Below are positions 11,010 through 22,584 of a stretch of 64,000 bases of DNA, piece after piece. The stretch spans positions 36,138,501 to 36,202,500 of the forward strand of contig CM060923.1 in assembly GCA_030737875.1 (NCBI GenBank). Direction: 5' to 3'. The position numbers were made by a program, and so were the translations under genes. Under the pieces are notes generated by a model. That model worked only from the letters and a program-made list of their open reading frames with translations. It was not told where the DNA came from and did no database searches. The DNA is from Allium sativum (taxonomy: Eukaryota > Streptophyta > Magnoliopsida > Asparagales > Amaryllidaceae). Each line of letters opens with the position of its first letter. The stretch's first letter is position 1.

Positions 11010-12018
11010 ATGTCGAACATCGCTAAGCTTGAATTTAAAGCATTGGACATTTCTAGAGACAATTATTTGTCATGGATACTGGATGCCGATATTCATTTAC
11101 AATCTCAGTACTTAGATAACGCCATTAAAAATGGCAATAATATGTCCCAGCAGGACAAGGCAAAGGCTCTGATATTTTTAAGACGTCACATCCACGATGA
11201 TTTGAAATCAGAATATTTAACTGAAAAAGACCCTCTCCATCTATGGAACTCCCTGAAGGAGCGATATGACCACCAGAAGACGGTCATACTTCCAAATACG
11301 AGACAAGAGTGGTTGAACCTGAGGTTTCAAGACTTTAAAACAGTAAGGGAATATAATTCCGCCATGTTTAGAATTACTTCTAAACTGAAATTATGTGGAG
11401 AAAAGGTAGAAGACGCACAAATTTGGAAAAGTCCTTCTCAACAGTTCATGCCTCGAATGTTCTCCTGTAGCGTCATTTTACAAAATATTCTGAACTCATT
11501 GAATGCCTGTTGATTGCTGAACAAAACAATGAACTACTTCTTAAAAATCACTCCTCAAGACCAACTGGTTCAGCTGCATTACCTGAAGTTAATGCTAACT
11601 TTGCCCACTCCGGAAGAGGTCGTGGTAGAGGCAGAGGCAGAGGAAGAGGTAAAGGACGTGGGCGTGGATACAATCCCAGTAGAGGTGGTTATAGTGGTTT
11701 TGGATGCAACAAAACTACTGATTTTAAAAAGTAGCCTGAAAATAGCAATAATCCAGCTGTAGAAAATAAAAAGCATTATGAGGAAATTTGCTATAGATGC
11801 GGGCGCATTGGTCACTGGTTACGCACTTGTAGATCATCAAAGAAAACAATCGAAGAATATCATAAATTGAAGAATATCGAGACAAATAATACTGAGGGAT
11901 TATCCGATAACACTGACCTGAAGTTAGATGATTTCTTTGAAGACTATGATGTGAATTTGTTTAGGATGAAAATTTGAATGCAATATTCGAAGAGATGACC
12001 GAACCAACTAATAAGTAG
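11010..12018 (+). pseudogene. copia gag
   Basis: Probable start ATG 11010, reading MSNIAKLEFKALDISRDNYL, the usual N-terminus of this gag type. An upstream in-frame ATG exists at 10938, but it precedes the conserved part. The gag core follows (LYNSLKERYDHQK-like LWNSLKERYDHQ, then WLNLRFQDFKTVREYNSAMF). The frame shifts near 11510 and continues with an Arg/Gly-rich tract (about 11615-11670). An in-frame TAG at 11732-11734 fits a CAG to TAG change. The zinc knuckle CYRCGRIGHWLRTC (about 11790-11831) is complete. The end is in an acidic tail near 11975-12018. In relatives the protein packages RNA into particles. Confidence 0.85.
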
Positions 12019-12242
12019 CCTGAAGCTTATTATGTGTTTTTATGTTATTTCATTTCCTTCCAGCATGTATTAGTTTGAAACTTTTGTTTATTTGTTTTTC
12101 CTTTTTAGTTTATTCTTACGGAATTGCGGAAATAATATGTAATGTTGGACATGATAATTAGTTTATTATCGTGGACATTTATTTATATTTATTAGTTTTT
12201 ATTCAGTTATTGACTAGCTGTGTTGTTTTTAATTCTTAAGGT
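12019..12242 (+). other. T-rich non-coding stretch between gag and protease
   Basis: About 220 bases with roughly half T and no reading frame join two parts of what is one polyprotein in most copia elements. The stretch ends TTCTTAAG just before the protease frame and could be a spliced intron, or simply decayed linker. No clear consensus donor was identified. Confidence 0.5.
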
Positions 12243-12713
12243 ATGGATCGACAATGTTTAAACGATGATATATGTCTGGTTGATAGTGAAACTACTCATA
12301 CGATATTAAAAAACCCGAAGTTTTTCTCTGAATTATCTGAAAATATTTCATATAAAGTTTCAACTATAGTTGGTTCAGCCAATATAATTGAAGGGTCCGG
12401 AAGAGCCCATGTAGTGTTACCAAATGGTACACATATATTCATTCAGAATGCACTATATTCAAGAAATTCTAAAAGAAATCTGCTTAGCATCAAAGATATA
12501 AGAATGAATGGATATCATATTGAAACTATAAATGAAAACAACAAAGAATATCTTTGTGTTATTTCTAAAAATGAAAGCCAGAAGCTTATTTTAGAAAAAT
12601 TTGGTACAATTTCAACTGGATTATACTTTACCAAAATTGGCATAGTTGAATCTCATTTTTATAAACATGAGCCAGAAGCTCACAAATACAAAGAAATTGA
12701 TTCTTTGGCATGA
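12243..12713 (+). pseudogene. copia protease
   Basis: The 156-codon frame starts MDRQCLNDDICLVDSETTHT. The CLVDSExTH motif corresponds to the WILDSGATxH catalytic loop, with the Asp and Ser kept and the Gly replaced by Glu. VVLPNGTHIFIQNALYS and RNLLSIKDIRMNGYHIE follow, matching the LxxVLYVPxxxxNLLSV strands of copia proteases. The frame is lost near 12700 and the reading continues one register over. The Gly to Glu change in the active-site loop would probably abolish activity. Confidence 0.8.
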
Positions 12714-13320
12714 TCGTTTACGTCATCCTGGTTCAACTATGATGCGTAAAATTGCCAAGAACTCAAATGGGCATGATTTACCAAATCAGTTGAATTTACC
12801 CAATGATTACATGTGTACATCATGTGCACAAGGAAAATTAATTACTCGACCTTCATACAGTAAGATCATCTCTGAATCTCCAGCATTTTTGCAAAGAATT
12901 CAAGGTGATATATGTGGTCTGATTCATCCCGCTTGCGGGCCATTTAGATATTTTATGGTGTTAATTGATGCATCAACTCGTTGGTCACATGTATGTTTAC
13001 TATCTACTAGAAACATGGCATTCGCCAAATTACTTGCTCAAATAATTAAATTAAAAGCACATTTCCCCGATCATCAAATCAAATCAATACGGCTAGATAA
13101 TGCAGGAGAATTCACTTCTCAAGTATTTGATGATTATTGTTTGTCACTGGGTATTGAAGTTGAACATCCAGTAGCTCATGTTCATACTCAAAATGGTCTG
13201 GAAGAATCATTAATTAAGCGTTTGCAACTCGTTGCAAGATCATTGCTTATGCAATCAAAGTGCCGGTTACGGCCTGGGGACATGCAATTTTGCATGCATC
13301 CAAATTGATTAAAATTAGAC
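12690..13320 (+). pseudogene. copia integrase: pre-integrase zinc region and catalytic core
   Basis: The frame continues from the protease after a one-base shift. LWHDRLRHPGSTMMRKI is the GAG_pre-integrase His motif, and CTSCAQGKL completes the HHCC zinc finger. The core has GDICG (first Asp), SIRLDNAGEF (second Asp) and QNGLEESLIKR (Glu, 35 residues on), so the DD35E triad is present. A frameshift occurs near 13255, after SLLMQSK, and the WGHAILHAS motif is found in the next frame. Confidence 0.88.
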
Positions 13321-14225
13321 CAACGGCTTATCATCAGTTTTCACCATCACAGCTTTTAACTGGATCCCAGCCAACTATTTCACATCTACGAAAATTTGGT
13401 TGCGCTGTGCATGTACCCATTAATCCCCCACTTCGTACTAAAATAGGTCCTCAAAGAAGGTTGGGAATTTACGTGGGATTTGACTCACCTTCGATAATTC
13501 GTTATCTTGAACCTCTTACGAGTGATGTATTTACTGCAAGATTTGCAGATTGTAAATTTGATGAGTCAAATTTCCCGCCGTTAGGGGGAGAAAAGACCGT
13601 TCCAGTAGAACGGCATGAAATTTTATGGAATAATCTCTCTATGTTTCATTTGGATCCACGTACCAAACAATGTCAATATGAGGTACAAAGAATTTCGCAT
13701 ATTCAAAATATTGCAAATCAAATGCCAGATGCATTTAATGATGCTGCAAAAATAACTAAATCTCACATTCCAGCAGCAAATACACCAGCTAGAATTGAAA
13801 TCCCCGAAGGACCAATAGCAGCAAATGAATCTAAAGCTAGACAAAAACGTGGAATACCGATAGGTTCAAAAGACTTGGCGCCTAGAAAAAGAAAGTCTAA
13901 TGAAAAATCATCAATTAGCAAACCTCCCGAAGAGGTTATAAATGATCCAAAGGATAACTCAAAAGAAAATATCAATTCTCCTAAAATCAGTGAAGGAACT
14001 ATTATCCCAGAAGAAATAATAGAAGGTTCCGAAAATAAAACGGTACCTAATAATAATGAGATCTCAATGTTTTATACGAATTATGGAGAAATATGGGATC
14101 AATGTAAAATAATAATTGATGATGTATTCTCATTCGCAGTAGCTACTGAAATAATTAAAAGTCATGACTATAATGAGAATAATGATAATGAACCAACTAG
14201 CATAAATGAATGTCGAAAAAGATAA
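13260..14225 (+). pseudogene. copia integrase C-terminal region and linker to reverse transcriptase
   Basis: The frame reads AWGHAILHASKLIKIRPTAY, then SPSQLLTGSQPTISHLRKFG and GIYVGFDSPSIIRYLEP, all conserved downstream of the copia integrase core. A long polar, Lys/Glu/Asn-rich linker (about residues 170-300) follows, typical of this junction. A TAA at 14223-14225 ends the frame just before DWPKWKDAI, where RT reading resumes in register. The stop therefore interrupts a continuous polyprotein. Confidence 0.82.
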
Positions 14226-15026
14226 GATTGGCCAAAGTGGAAAGATGCTATTCAGGTTGAGTTAGATTCACTTCAAAAACATGGTGTATTTGGACCAATA
14301 GAGAAAACACCAGAAGGTGTTAAACCAGTCGGTTACAAATGGGTATTCGTTAGAAAACGAAATGATAAAAATGAAGTTGTGAGATACAAGGCAAGGCTTG
14401 TTGCACAAGGTTTCCTGCAGAGACCAGGTTTTGACTTCAAAGAAACGTACTCTCCCGTTATGGATGTTATAACATTTAGATTTTTAATAAGCCTTGTAGT
14501 TTCTGAGAAGCTTGATATAAGATTGACTGATGTTGTGACAGCTTACCTATACGGTGAATTGGATACTGATATTTACATGAAAATCCCAGACGGATATAAA
14601 TTGCCTGAAGCAAAATCAAAGTCAATGTATTCATTAAAATTGAGACGATCACAATACGGTTTGAAACAATCTGGTAGAATGTGGCATAATCGTCTTAGTG
14701 CATATTTAGTAAAAGTTGGGTACACAAACAATCTCATTTGTCCACGTGTCTTTATAAAGAAATCGGTAAAGGGATTTGCTATCTTAGCGGTATATGTTGA
14801 TGATATAAATTTGATTAGAACTCCAGAAGAGATCAATGAAACAATAGATTACCTAAAACAGGAATTTGAAATGAAAGATCTTGGCAAAACCAAATACTGT
14901 CTTGGTCTACAGATTGAGCACAGTAAAAATGGCATATTAACCCATCAATCAAATTACATTGAGAAAATCCTGAAGCGTTTTCAAATGGATAAAGCATATC
15001 CACTTAGTACAGCTATGGTTGTCTGA
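14226..15026 (+). pseudogene. copia reverse transcriptase
   Basis: After the upstream stop the frame reads DWPKWKDAIQVELDSL, VGYKWVFVRKRN, RYKARLVAQGFLQRPGFDF, ETYSPVMDV, LTDVVTAYLYGELD, QYGLKQSGRMWHNRL and VYVDDINL. These are the ordered RT blocks of copia elements with an intact YVDD active site. TGA at 15024-15026 follows AMVV and fits CGA to TGA, since Arg is usual there. If an internal Met were used it would be 14379, but no independent start is expected. Confidence 0.9.
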
Positions 15027-15800
15027 TCACTAGATATTAAAAAGGATCCTTACCGATCAAAAGAAGATGATGAAAATGCCCTTGGTCCAGAAGTACCATA
15101 TCTCAGTGCAATTGGTGCATTATTATATTTAGCACAATGCACGAGACCAGATATTGCATTTTCAGTCAATCTTCTAGCCAGATATAGTTCTGCACCTACT
15201 AAAAGACACTGGAATGGCATAAAACATAACATGAGATATCTGCGAGGAACCACAGATTTAGGCTTGTTTTGTTCTAACATTGGCAATAATCCGATTCTAG
15301 TTGGTTATGCTGATGCAGGTTACCTTTCTGATCCACATAAAGCAAGATCACAAACTGAATATGTATTTACTAACAGCAATGCAGCTACTTCATGGCGATC
15401 TACAAAGCAAACATTGGTAGCAACATCATCTAATCATTCTGAAATATTAGCACTACATGAAGCAAGCCGAGAATGTATTTGGTTGAGATCATTAATCGAA
15501 GACATTCGAAACACATGTCAACTTCCCTCAACAACAGAAAGATCAACCATCATTTACGAAGACAATGCCGCATGCGTAGCTCATATTCATGCAGGATATA
15601 TCAAGGGTGATAGGACGAAGCACATTTCTCCCAAATTCTTCTTCACACATGAACTTCAAAAGGACAATAAGATATAAGTGAAGCAAATTCAGTCTCAAGA
15701 AAATCCAACAGATTTATTCACTAAAGCACTTCCAAAGTCAACATTTTAGAAGATGGTTTATAAAATTGGTATGCGTCGTTTGCATCACAAAACTATTTGA
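15027..15800 (+). pseudogene. copia RNase H and C-terminus
   Basis: Directly after the stop the frame gives VPYLSAIGALLYLAQCTRPD and MRYLRGTTDLGLF, then VGYADAGYLSDPHKARSQTE with the RNase H Asp. NAATSWRSTKQTLVATSSNH, ALHEASRECIWLRSLI and IIYEDNAACVAHI follow. This is the full copia RNase H domain. A stop at 15675-15677 cuts the end, but NPTDLFTKALPKSTF and MRRLH can still be read to about 15800. Confidence 0.87.
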
Positions 15801-15809
15801 ATAATGTGT

Positions 15810-16086
15810 TACGAATCAGGGGGAGCATACATAATGCTATAGTGTACTATTTTCCTTCACTAATATTTTTTCCATTGGGTTTTGTTAGTAAGGTTTTTAA
15901 CGAGGCGTTATTTTGATCTAGAAGTATCAACCCTCATTGGAATATATTGTCAATATGTTACCTAGAGATGAAATAAATTGTACTCTTTTCCTTGTTTATG
16001 ATTTTTCCCACAGGTTTTTTCATAAAAAAAGTTTTTAATGAGGCGATCGATCTTATCATCTTTGCATACGCATATTCAAGGGGGAG
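15810..16086 (+). other. copia 3' untranslated region and polypurine tract
   Basis: It contains two similar AAGGTTTTTAACGAGGC-like segments (about 15890-15907 and 16029-16045), each preceded by a purine-rich GGGGGAG (15821 area and 16080-16086). The second GGGGGAG abuts the 3' LTR and is the plus-strand priming tract. Such duplicated segments are usual in this copia group. Confidence 0.7.
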
Positions 16087-16263
16087 TGTTGTAATATATA
16101 TGTTTTCAAGGGTGAATACGTTTAATGTAAGGGACACTATTGTAATTGATGAGATATGTAAAGCCTATAAATAGAGAGCTTGTGTATGTTGTAAACACAT
16201 CGAAATGAATAAAAATGTCTGCTCTCTTTTATTTTCTTGTGTTCTTCTTTTTAGTTTATAACA
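16087..16263 (+). repeat. 3' LTR of the copia element
   Basis: 177 bp, TGTTGTAATAT to TATAACA, identical to the 5' LTR except at three C/T positions. It is followed by the ATTTT duplication. Confidence 0.93.
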
Positions 16264-16295
16264 ATTTTGATTGAAAATTTCAAATTGGAAGCATT

Positions 16296-16298
<3 letters not shown>

Positions 16299-16354
<56 letters not shown>
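16299..16354. repeat. (AT)n(AG)n compound microsatellite
   Basis: About 17 AT repeats pass directly into about 10 AG repeats, 30 bases beyond the copia insertion. Confidence 0.95.
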
Positions 16355-17500
16355 TATAAAAAGGAAAAAAACAATACTATTGGTGGTTATCAATTGAGGA
16401 ATTATCATTTAAAGAGATTTTTCGAGATAAAAATGAACGAGAACGTGAAGTCCGTCTTTGAAACATCATTACCTGATGCTTCTAAAATATAATACTTTGA
16501 TGTTACATTTAAATGAATTCAGGTGTTTATCTAACCTTCATTTGCGAATATACGACGTAAAAGACGATCACTTTTTTGTTGTTATTATTTTTATTTTTAT
16601 TTTTGTTTGTTGTTCCTAAAATCAAGTTGTTCTCCAAAATTATTCTCAATTAAATCAATTCTTGATTCACAATTTTCATATAAGTTTATCCTCCAATTTA
16701 ATCTAAGTGGATCGACGAAACCTTGGATATAACTTTCTCTTTATGAAAATCAATGAGTGCTCGAATAAGTGCTAGGCAGCATCATGCATAATTTATTTAT
16801 TTCCTGTTTGTCCGACTCCCTAAAGTAAAACGAACAGAACAAATAATAGATATTTCGAAATGGGCCGAATCCACCACGAAAGATCAAAAATAAAATATAA
16901 CACGCACCATATTGAATGAATTTAAATCATTGCGACTGATAACCCATAATAATTCAGAGGGCAGCAAAGTACATCGACAGTACTTAACGAGTCCACTTGT
17001 TGAGGATTGATTGTTTTGAAGCATGGGCCATTTGCTACATGCAGGAAAAGAAGTGTAAAAGGAACAATGCTGCTGTCAGGGAAAAAAAGCGAAGGGGCAA
17101 CGTGTGTCACGTATGCAACACACAATTCCGTCGGGAATTTCTTGCTTCATCATATCAATCACTAAATAAATATAGTTGAGAAATAAAGCGAAAGTATTTC
17201 TCTAGAACTAATCATAGTTGAGTATGGTGAAAGCTTCATATATTTGAAAAGTACGCAATAGTGCCTCTCCATGTTTTTAATACGATCGTTACTTATTATT
17301 CAATGACTTAAAAAGGGACAGGCGAGAAATGCATTGAAAAGGAGCATTTACGCAAGAAGAATGGGAATTGCTCTGTACAGTATTCATGAGTCCGTGTTGA
17401 TCAATAGTCGAGCGAGTAGCATGCATAGTCGTTTATGAGCGACTCCACATAGCAATTAGGATGAAAAATACGTTTGAAAGGAGATAAAGTCAATTATGAG
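16355..17500. other. AT-rich spacer, no gene seen
   Basis: The open frames here are short (up to 73 codons), start in low-complexity DNA and resemble no protein family I know. No RNA gene or repeat boundary was recognised. Confidence 0.5.
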
Positions 17501-17503
17501 TTA

Positions 17504-17805
17504 GACTCTGTTTGTTTAATATGCTGAATTCTGAAGTCTGATTGCTGAACTCTGAAGTCTGATTGCTGATTGCTTAATGCTGAGTTCTGAATAATCAAAT
17601 ACTTGTTTGTTTTCATTCAGCATTCAGAACAAAAAAACAACATCCAGCATTCAGAACAAAGAATAAACACAAAAAATATTCTGAATAATTTTGTCTGAAT
17701 GGATAGTTTTATTCAGAACAAACACAAAAAACAAACAAGCTATAAAGTTCTGATTTATAAATCAGAACTTACATTCAGAACTTTTTATAAAAAACAAACG
17801 AACCC
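17504..17805. mobile_element. Tourist-like (PIF/Harbinger) MITE, 302 bp
   Basis: The left end GACTCTGTTTGTTTAA and the inverse of the right end, GGGTTCGTTTGTTTTT, match the G(G/A)(G/C)TCTGTTTG terminus of Tourist MITEs. TTA is duplicated on both sides (17501-17503 and 17806-17808), which is the PIF/Harbinger target. The inside consists of repeated TTCTGAATGCTGA-type words on the left and their complements on the right, so the whole can fold into a long imperfect hairpin. It has no coding capacity. Confidence 0.8.
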
Positions 17806-17808
17806 TTA

Positions 17809-18609
17809 GTGTTAGCAAGCAATGATTACTTCTTTCCGACCAATTCAAACTTTTTTTGCAACAAAACATTTGAAAGTTTCAACGGACAAAACTTTACTAG
17901 TTTTTAGAACTAATTTAAAGTTAGGACACTGCAAAATGGTTAAGAACAAAAAGAATTTGTAGGAGTCTGGCCTTTTACGTTGAATATCTAAAAGTCGTAA
18001 TCAGTGTATTCAACAAAGGGTACATGACAGCTAATTATATGTGAATACGTAAAGTACAAACAAAATCAAAGTGAAATACGTTCAAAATATGCAGCTAGTG
18101 TAGATGTTGACTCAGAAATAGATGACGCCAAACCGTTTTGCTATAATATTTGACTCGTCCAAGCTACATTTTGCTTTGAATCATTGCGCGCATCACGTTT
18201 TTTATTTGAAAGAATATAAAGGAGGTTGACAAAAGCAAGGAAGTTATGGATACAGCTGTAACTTTTACTTGTTATAGGAACCATGATAACAAACCAACTA
18301 ATCGGGATGGAGTTTCTTCACTCCACACTATTTACAAGGAAGCAAAACCCACGCTATTTCTTATTAAACTTAGTGATTGCCCGATATTGTAAGACGTTCA
18401 ATGCATTTCTCATTTAAAACACAAATTAACATTTAGAAAAAAAATCTATTTATTCGAAAATGCCGTTTACATAGCGTCTCTTGCTAACAACATTCAAACT
18501 TAATATTATTTGTTCTGCGTGCGTCTAATTTTCCTATAAAACAGAGTAGTACATGCCTTCATCAACCCACTTACTCCCCTAAAGTCAAAATTTTGATACT
18601 AATGTAAAT
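17809..18609. other. AT-rich spacer, no gene seen
   Basis: No open frame above 60 codons, no repeat and no recognisable regulatory signal. Confidence 0.5.
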
Positions 18610-18790
18610 GATGTAGCAACGTGGAACCCAATGCACGAGGTTTTCCGTACAAGAATAGGCTCTGTGAAGGTCGATAGTATGCAGTCTTTCCTTTGCACTG
18701 CGAAAAGTCTGTTCCGGATTCGAACCCAAAATACTCTATTTGATTTTGATTATGGGTGGTCCCAATAAGTGAATTTAGGTAAAATACCAG
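18610..18790 (-). mobile_element. Au-like SINE, diverged
   Basis: On the minus strand a perfect RNA polymerase III box B, GGTTCGAATCC (18716-18726), is followed by GCAGTGCAAAGGAAAGACTG, CATACTATCGACC and then CCTCGTGCATTGGGT. The order and spacing match the Au SINE of plants, whose body after box B contains GGCTGCGTACA, GACCC and CCTCGTGCACTGGGT. Box A is not clear, so the 5' limit (about 18790) is approximate. The 3' limit is near 18610. Confidence 0.65.
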
Positions 18791-18799
18791 TCAACTATT

Positions 18800-19822
18800 T
18801 CAAATTACATGGCAAAGATGCTTGGTTGTCAAAAGGTTAGGTATTCTTTGATCTTTATAGACGATTTCTTCTATAATATTCTCATTTTTCACTATATAAC
18901 CTATCATACTAGTGTGACTAATACCTAAACTGTTATGGTAAAATACTTGTTGTTCATTTTGAGATTTAATAAAATTCAAAATTATTTATGCACATATTTC
19001 TTCTAAATTTAAGTTTTTGTATTTCTCTTAATTGTAGCAGTATAAATGCACTCATTCATTTGTCGGTAATAATGCTAAAATAGACTTTTATTGCAATAAT
19101 ATTACTTTTATTATATTTGTGATAAGTGCAAAAATTTCGACGGTGGCATGCGCCTTTGTTTAGAAAAGCCATATTGGCGATGATAGTGAGGTTTCGTTGA
19201 TCCATAGGTAGGAGAAGACAATGGTGAAAGTTGCAAATTAATGTGAGAATCTTTAGCATATGTTATGAAAAGGTATTATTTAGGACATTTTCATGATTTC
19301 AAAAGGAAAAAAGTGAAAATCGATTAATTAAATTTACATTATTAAAAATAAAGATAAAGATAATAAGTAGCTTGAAAAGAAATAATTTATGCATTGACTA
19401 ACAAAAATACAAATACTTTGATTAACTAGAACATAGATGGATTCATAAAGCATAAAATAAAAACAAAATGTAAAGTTAAAAATATAAAACAAATAAGTAG
19501 CATTTTGCTTGCTTAGGTATTCGTCGTTACACCCCGCTTGTCCTAACCAAATAGAACAAAAAACAAACTGGAGGCAATCATTGGATATACATCATCTACA
19601 CGAGGAAGTCAAATAAGATGAAACTTTGTCGCCTTGTTGCATGATAGTCCATCACTAAGGCGTTACCACTTTGTCATCTAGCACAAGGATCTTATCTCAT
19701 GTCGTTTGTTGCCTTATTGTGTGCCATCTAACACCAAAACCTTGTCCTTTGTCGGCATAGTTAGTTTTCATCCATTTCCAGTGGATGCCACCTAATGACT
19801 TTAACATTTGTTACCTCGTTAT
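18800..19822. other. AT-rich spacer with weak degenerate repeats
   Basis: The left 700 bases are featureless AT-rich DNA. About 19610-19800 holds poorly conserved tandem-like copies around TTGTCGCCTTGTTGCATGAT and TTGTTGCCTTATTGTGTGCC, each followed by a CCATCTA-like word. No coding potential was seen. Confidence 0.4.
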
Positions 19823-20319
19823 TGTTGTGATTTATGAAATTTATCACATGGATGTTGTAGATGGAGATTTCGAGTTCGGTAACTCGAGATACTGGAAGTT
19901 GCAGCTGAAAGTGGAAAAAAATAGACAGAGCAGCTAGTCAGACGTATGAGGCATTAGATCAAACGTCTGAATTGTCAAGGAATTGTTTCCCAAGAGTTTG
20001 TTCAGATGTCTGAGCCAACATGGTCTTATTTTGATCAAGTTTTATGAAAAGATTTAATTTGAGATATTTTAGGGCTCAACTATGTATTGATCTAGTCTTT
20101 ATATTTGCCTATATAAACATCTCTTTAGAGATAGACTTATTTTGTTAGGAATGGAGAAAAACTTGTTTTTGTTCTTAGGGATTGAGATATCTAATCAATT
20201 TTAGGTCTTTCTTTGTAATCAGTATTGATAAAGGTTTATTTGAAGGAATTCGTTTGTTATTGTTTTCTTCTTTCCTCTTCTAAAATCTAATTGTGTAGTG
20301 ATTCTAAAAAACCCTAACA
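19823..20319 (+). mobile_element. Solo LTR of a Ty1/copia-type element, 497 bp
   Basis: It starts TGTTGTGATTT and ends CCCTAACA. The flanks are GTTAT (19818-19822) and ATTAT (20320-20324), a 5-bp duplication with one mismatch. A TATA box, CTATATAAAC, lies near 20108-20118. Copies of a CAGACGT(C/A)TGA-like word occur near 19940-20010, as in some Tork/SIRE LTRs. There is no primer site or coding region next to it, so it is probably what remained after LTR-LTR recombination. Confidence 0.6.
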
Positions 20320-22579
20320 ATTATGTCCCAACCGCTAATATCAAAGGATAAAAAAACCAATACTACTCAAATCATACCGACTCAGATAATGTGGGGGTAC
20401 GTCTATACCATAATAATATGCAGTCATGGCTTTTGCTTCGATGGCTTGTTGCCACCATCGAAGCAAAAGCCATATCGAAAAATTGATGATAGCATTACCG
20501 TCGCTAACCTCGTTGCATGGGCTCCCTACTACACTTGTCTACGCAAATCAAACCTTACTACCTCCAATATTCAACTACGAGGAGCCTTGTTAACCTAGTC
20601 GTCACAGGCGAATACAATGAGGACGAGATGACAAAGCCAAACTACTCCTATTAATATAGATAGATGGAGGGGCATCTTTGGAGGGGTCAGTCATTCATTT
20701 CCTAGTCAACACTATAACTTCTACTTCTCAGAATTGTAAACCCGAAATTGAATTGGGGACACATCCCAGTTAGGCTTATAATTCACCATTATCATGAAAT
20801 GAAGAATGTTGTGCATCTCAACTATGTTTTCTTTAATGTTGGATGTTCGATTAGCAAGCTTGACTGATTTGCATCATGAAATTTTACATCTAACTAGGCC
20901 TCATTGTGATTAAACTCCATAAATGCTCTTCATGATAACTTTTATTAGAGACTATTTTATGATGATTATTGCTATCATCAAATCAAATGATGGATAAATA
21001 GTTCTCATCAATACTTAGTCACTTCTTATTAATTCGTATGGACAACCGATAAAGACAAAATCCCTCTTGTGCCCATCATGGCCTTCAACAAGCCTAGTCG
21101 TCTCAGTCGATAAAGAACTTGGATACATTTCAATGTGAAATAATCGATTAATAAAGAAAGATTCACTAAGTAATTAAGGCTTTGTAGACTGCGACGATCA
21201 GATCATTCTATGATAATGTAAGCAGGTTAACTTAAGGTGATAGACCTTGTCGACCAGGTTGACAAAATCCAACTATAGATCATCTCGATAAGGACCCACA
21301 ATCAATGACGTCGATAGAGATCAATTATCAATTACGGACCTTTTCGACTATACCAGTAAACACCAATTATCATCCATGTCGATAAGGAATCAATGGCTAG
21401 CTATATCAACTATCGAGCAGGTCAACAAGGATCAACTATTAATTAATTATTGCTGACAAAGTTGATAAGGAATAGACCACTGGCATATGATCAGTGATTT
21501 CATTGTCTTACTGATAAGATCAATAAGAAATGATTATTGACCTAGTTGATAGGAATCTTTGTCCAATAAACCAGGATTAACTATAACATTTTAAGATGAT
21601 CTTATTGCTTAAGTGGCTATTCTTTCAAATTATCAATTATCCATATGAATATGATATCCAATTCTTATTCAATCTAGGGAACCTTAGTTTTGTTACGAGG
21701 CGTGCAATTTCATTTGAATAAAACTATTTTATCTTAACATTATACTAATTAATGCACATACATTTTAATATGTGAATTAGTATATATACATACTAATATG
21801 TGAATTAACACATATACATAGTTTGCATCAAAGCATATACATACATCCGTACCTATGTACATATATAAAGCATATAAAATTAACCTAATATTTTTTATTA
21901 TATATAATTGTGTATCAATAGTGAATTATAACAGATGATTCTTTTGTTAGTATTGAATATTTACTTTTATTATTTAATCACTATAAGATTTAATAAATTC
22001 AAATGGAATAATTGACTTTTGGAAATTTATTAGATTTGTACTTCGTAAAATTTGTTCGTTTTGTCAAAAGCTTTTGAAATAAATTATAATTTCTTTTATT
22101 TGTTTTATATTTCGAAAATCAAACTAAAATTGACTTTTGTGTTACAATAACTGAAAATACTAGTTTTACTCAAAAAAAGGGGAATTTTTTGGCATCCTTT
22201 CAAATGCATGCGCATACTTAATATTAAGTAAAACCAAATCAAATGAAATTCATATTACAATTCTTGAATTTAAATATTACATGATTTTATTTAAACTAAA
22301 TTTAAAAATATTCTAAATAAGTTTGACTTCATATCCCCATTAACGATCTAATGTGATAATTTTCTTAGAATTCATAGTATCTTCCATTGCGAGCTAATAC
22401 AATACCAACATAAATTACTCGAGAAAATCATTATGAAAAAAAATAAAAGTTGCATTTAATCTTGATTCCATCGGCTCCATATGTTAGTATTTTCCAATCT
22501 CTTTAAGTGGACATATGAACATCTAATTTTGTTTCTTTAAAATTTACCATGTTTAGAAATATGGTTGAAATCTTCAGTT
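20320..22579. other. Spacer without recognisable gene
   Basis: Apart from the hairpin at 20426-20473, it holds degenerate, irregularly spaced copies of GTCGATAAGG-like words (about 21100-21560) and then plain AT-rich DNA. The 91-codon frame at 20323-20598 has no recognisable domain. Confidence 0.45.
20426..20473. repeat. Perfect 19-bp inverted repeat with 10-nt loop
   Basis: ATGGCTTTTGCTTCGATGG at 20426-20444 is followed after CTTGTTGCCA by its exact complement at 20455-20473. In RNA this would be a very stable hairpin. It lies inside a 91-codon open frame (20323-20598) that I cannot assign. It could be a small foldback element or part of a small-RNA precursor, but it is short for a plant miRNA stem. 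Confidence 0.85.
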
Positions 22580-22584
22580 GTTAT

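Larger units (their letters stand above)
10010..16263 (+). mobile_element. Ty1/copia LTR retrotransposon with 177-bp LTRs, decayed
   Basis: It is bounded by two 177-bp direct repeats that start TGTTGTAATAT and end TATAAYA. Perfect 5-bp target duplications ATTTT flank it (10005-10009 and 16264-16268). The internal order is primer site, gag with a CCHC knuckle, protease, integrase, reverse transcriptase, RNase H and a polypurine tract before the 3' LTR, which is the copia order. The LTRs differ by only three C/T transitions, so the insertion is fairly recent. The coding region nonetheless has several stops and frameshifts. Motifs resemble the Ivana/Oryco-type copia elements, but that clade call is tentative. 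Confidence 0.93.

Noticed and set aside
20323..20598. A 91-codon frame as a host gene
   Set aside because: It contains the perfect hairpin, has no domain, and starts right after a solo LTR. I could not support it as a gene.
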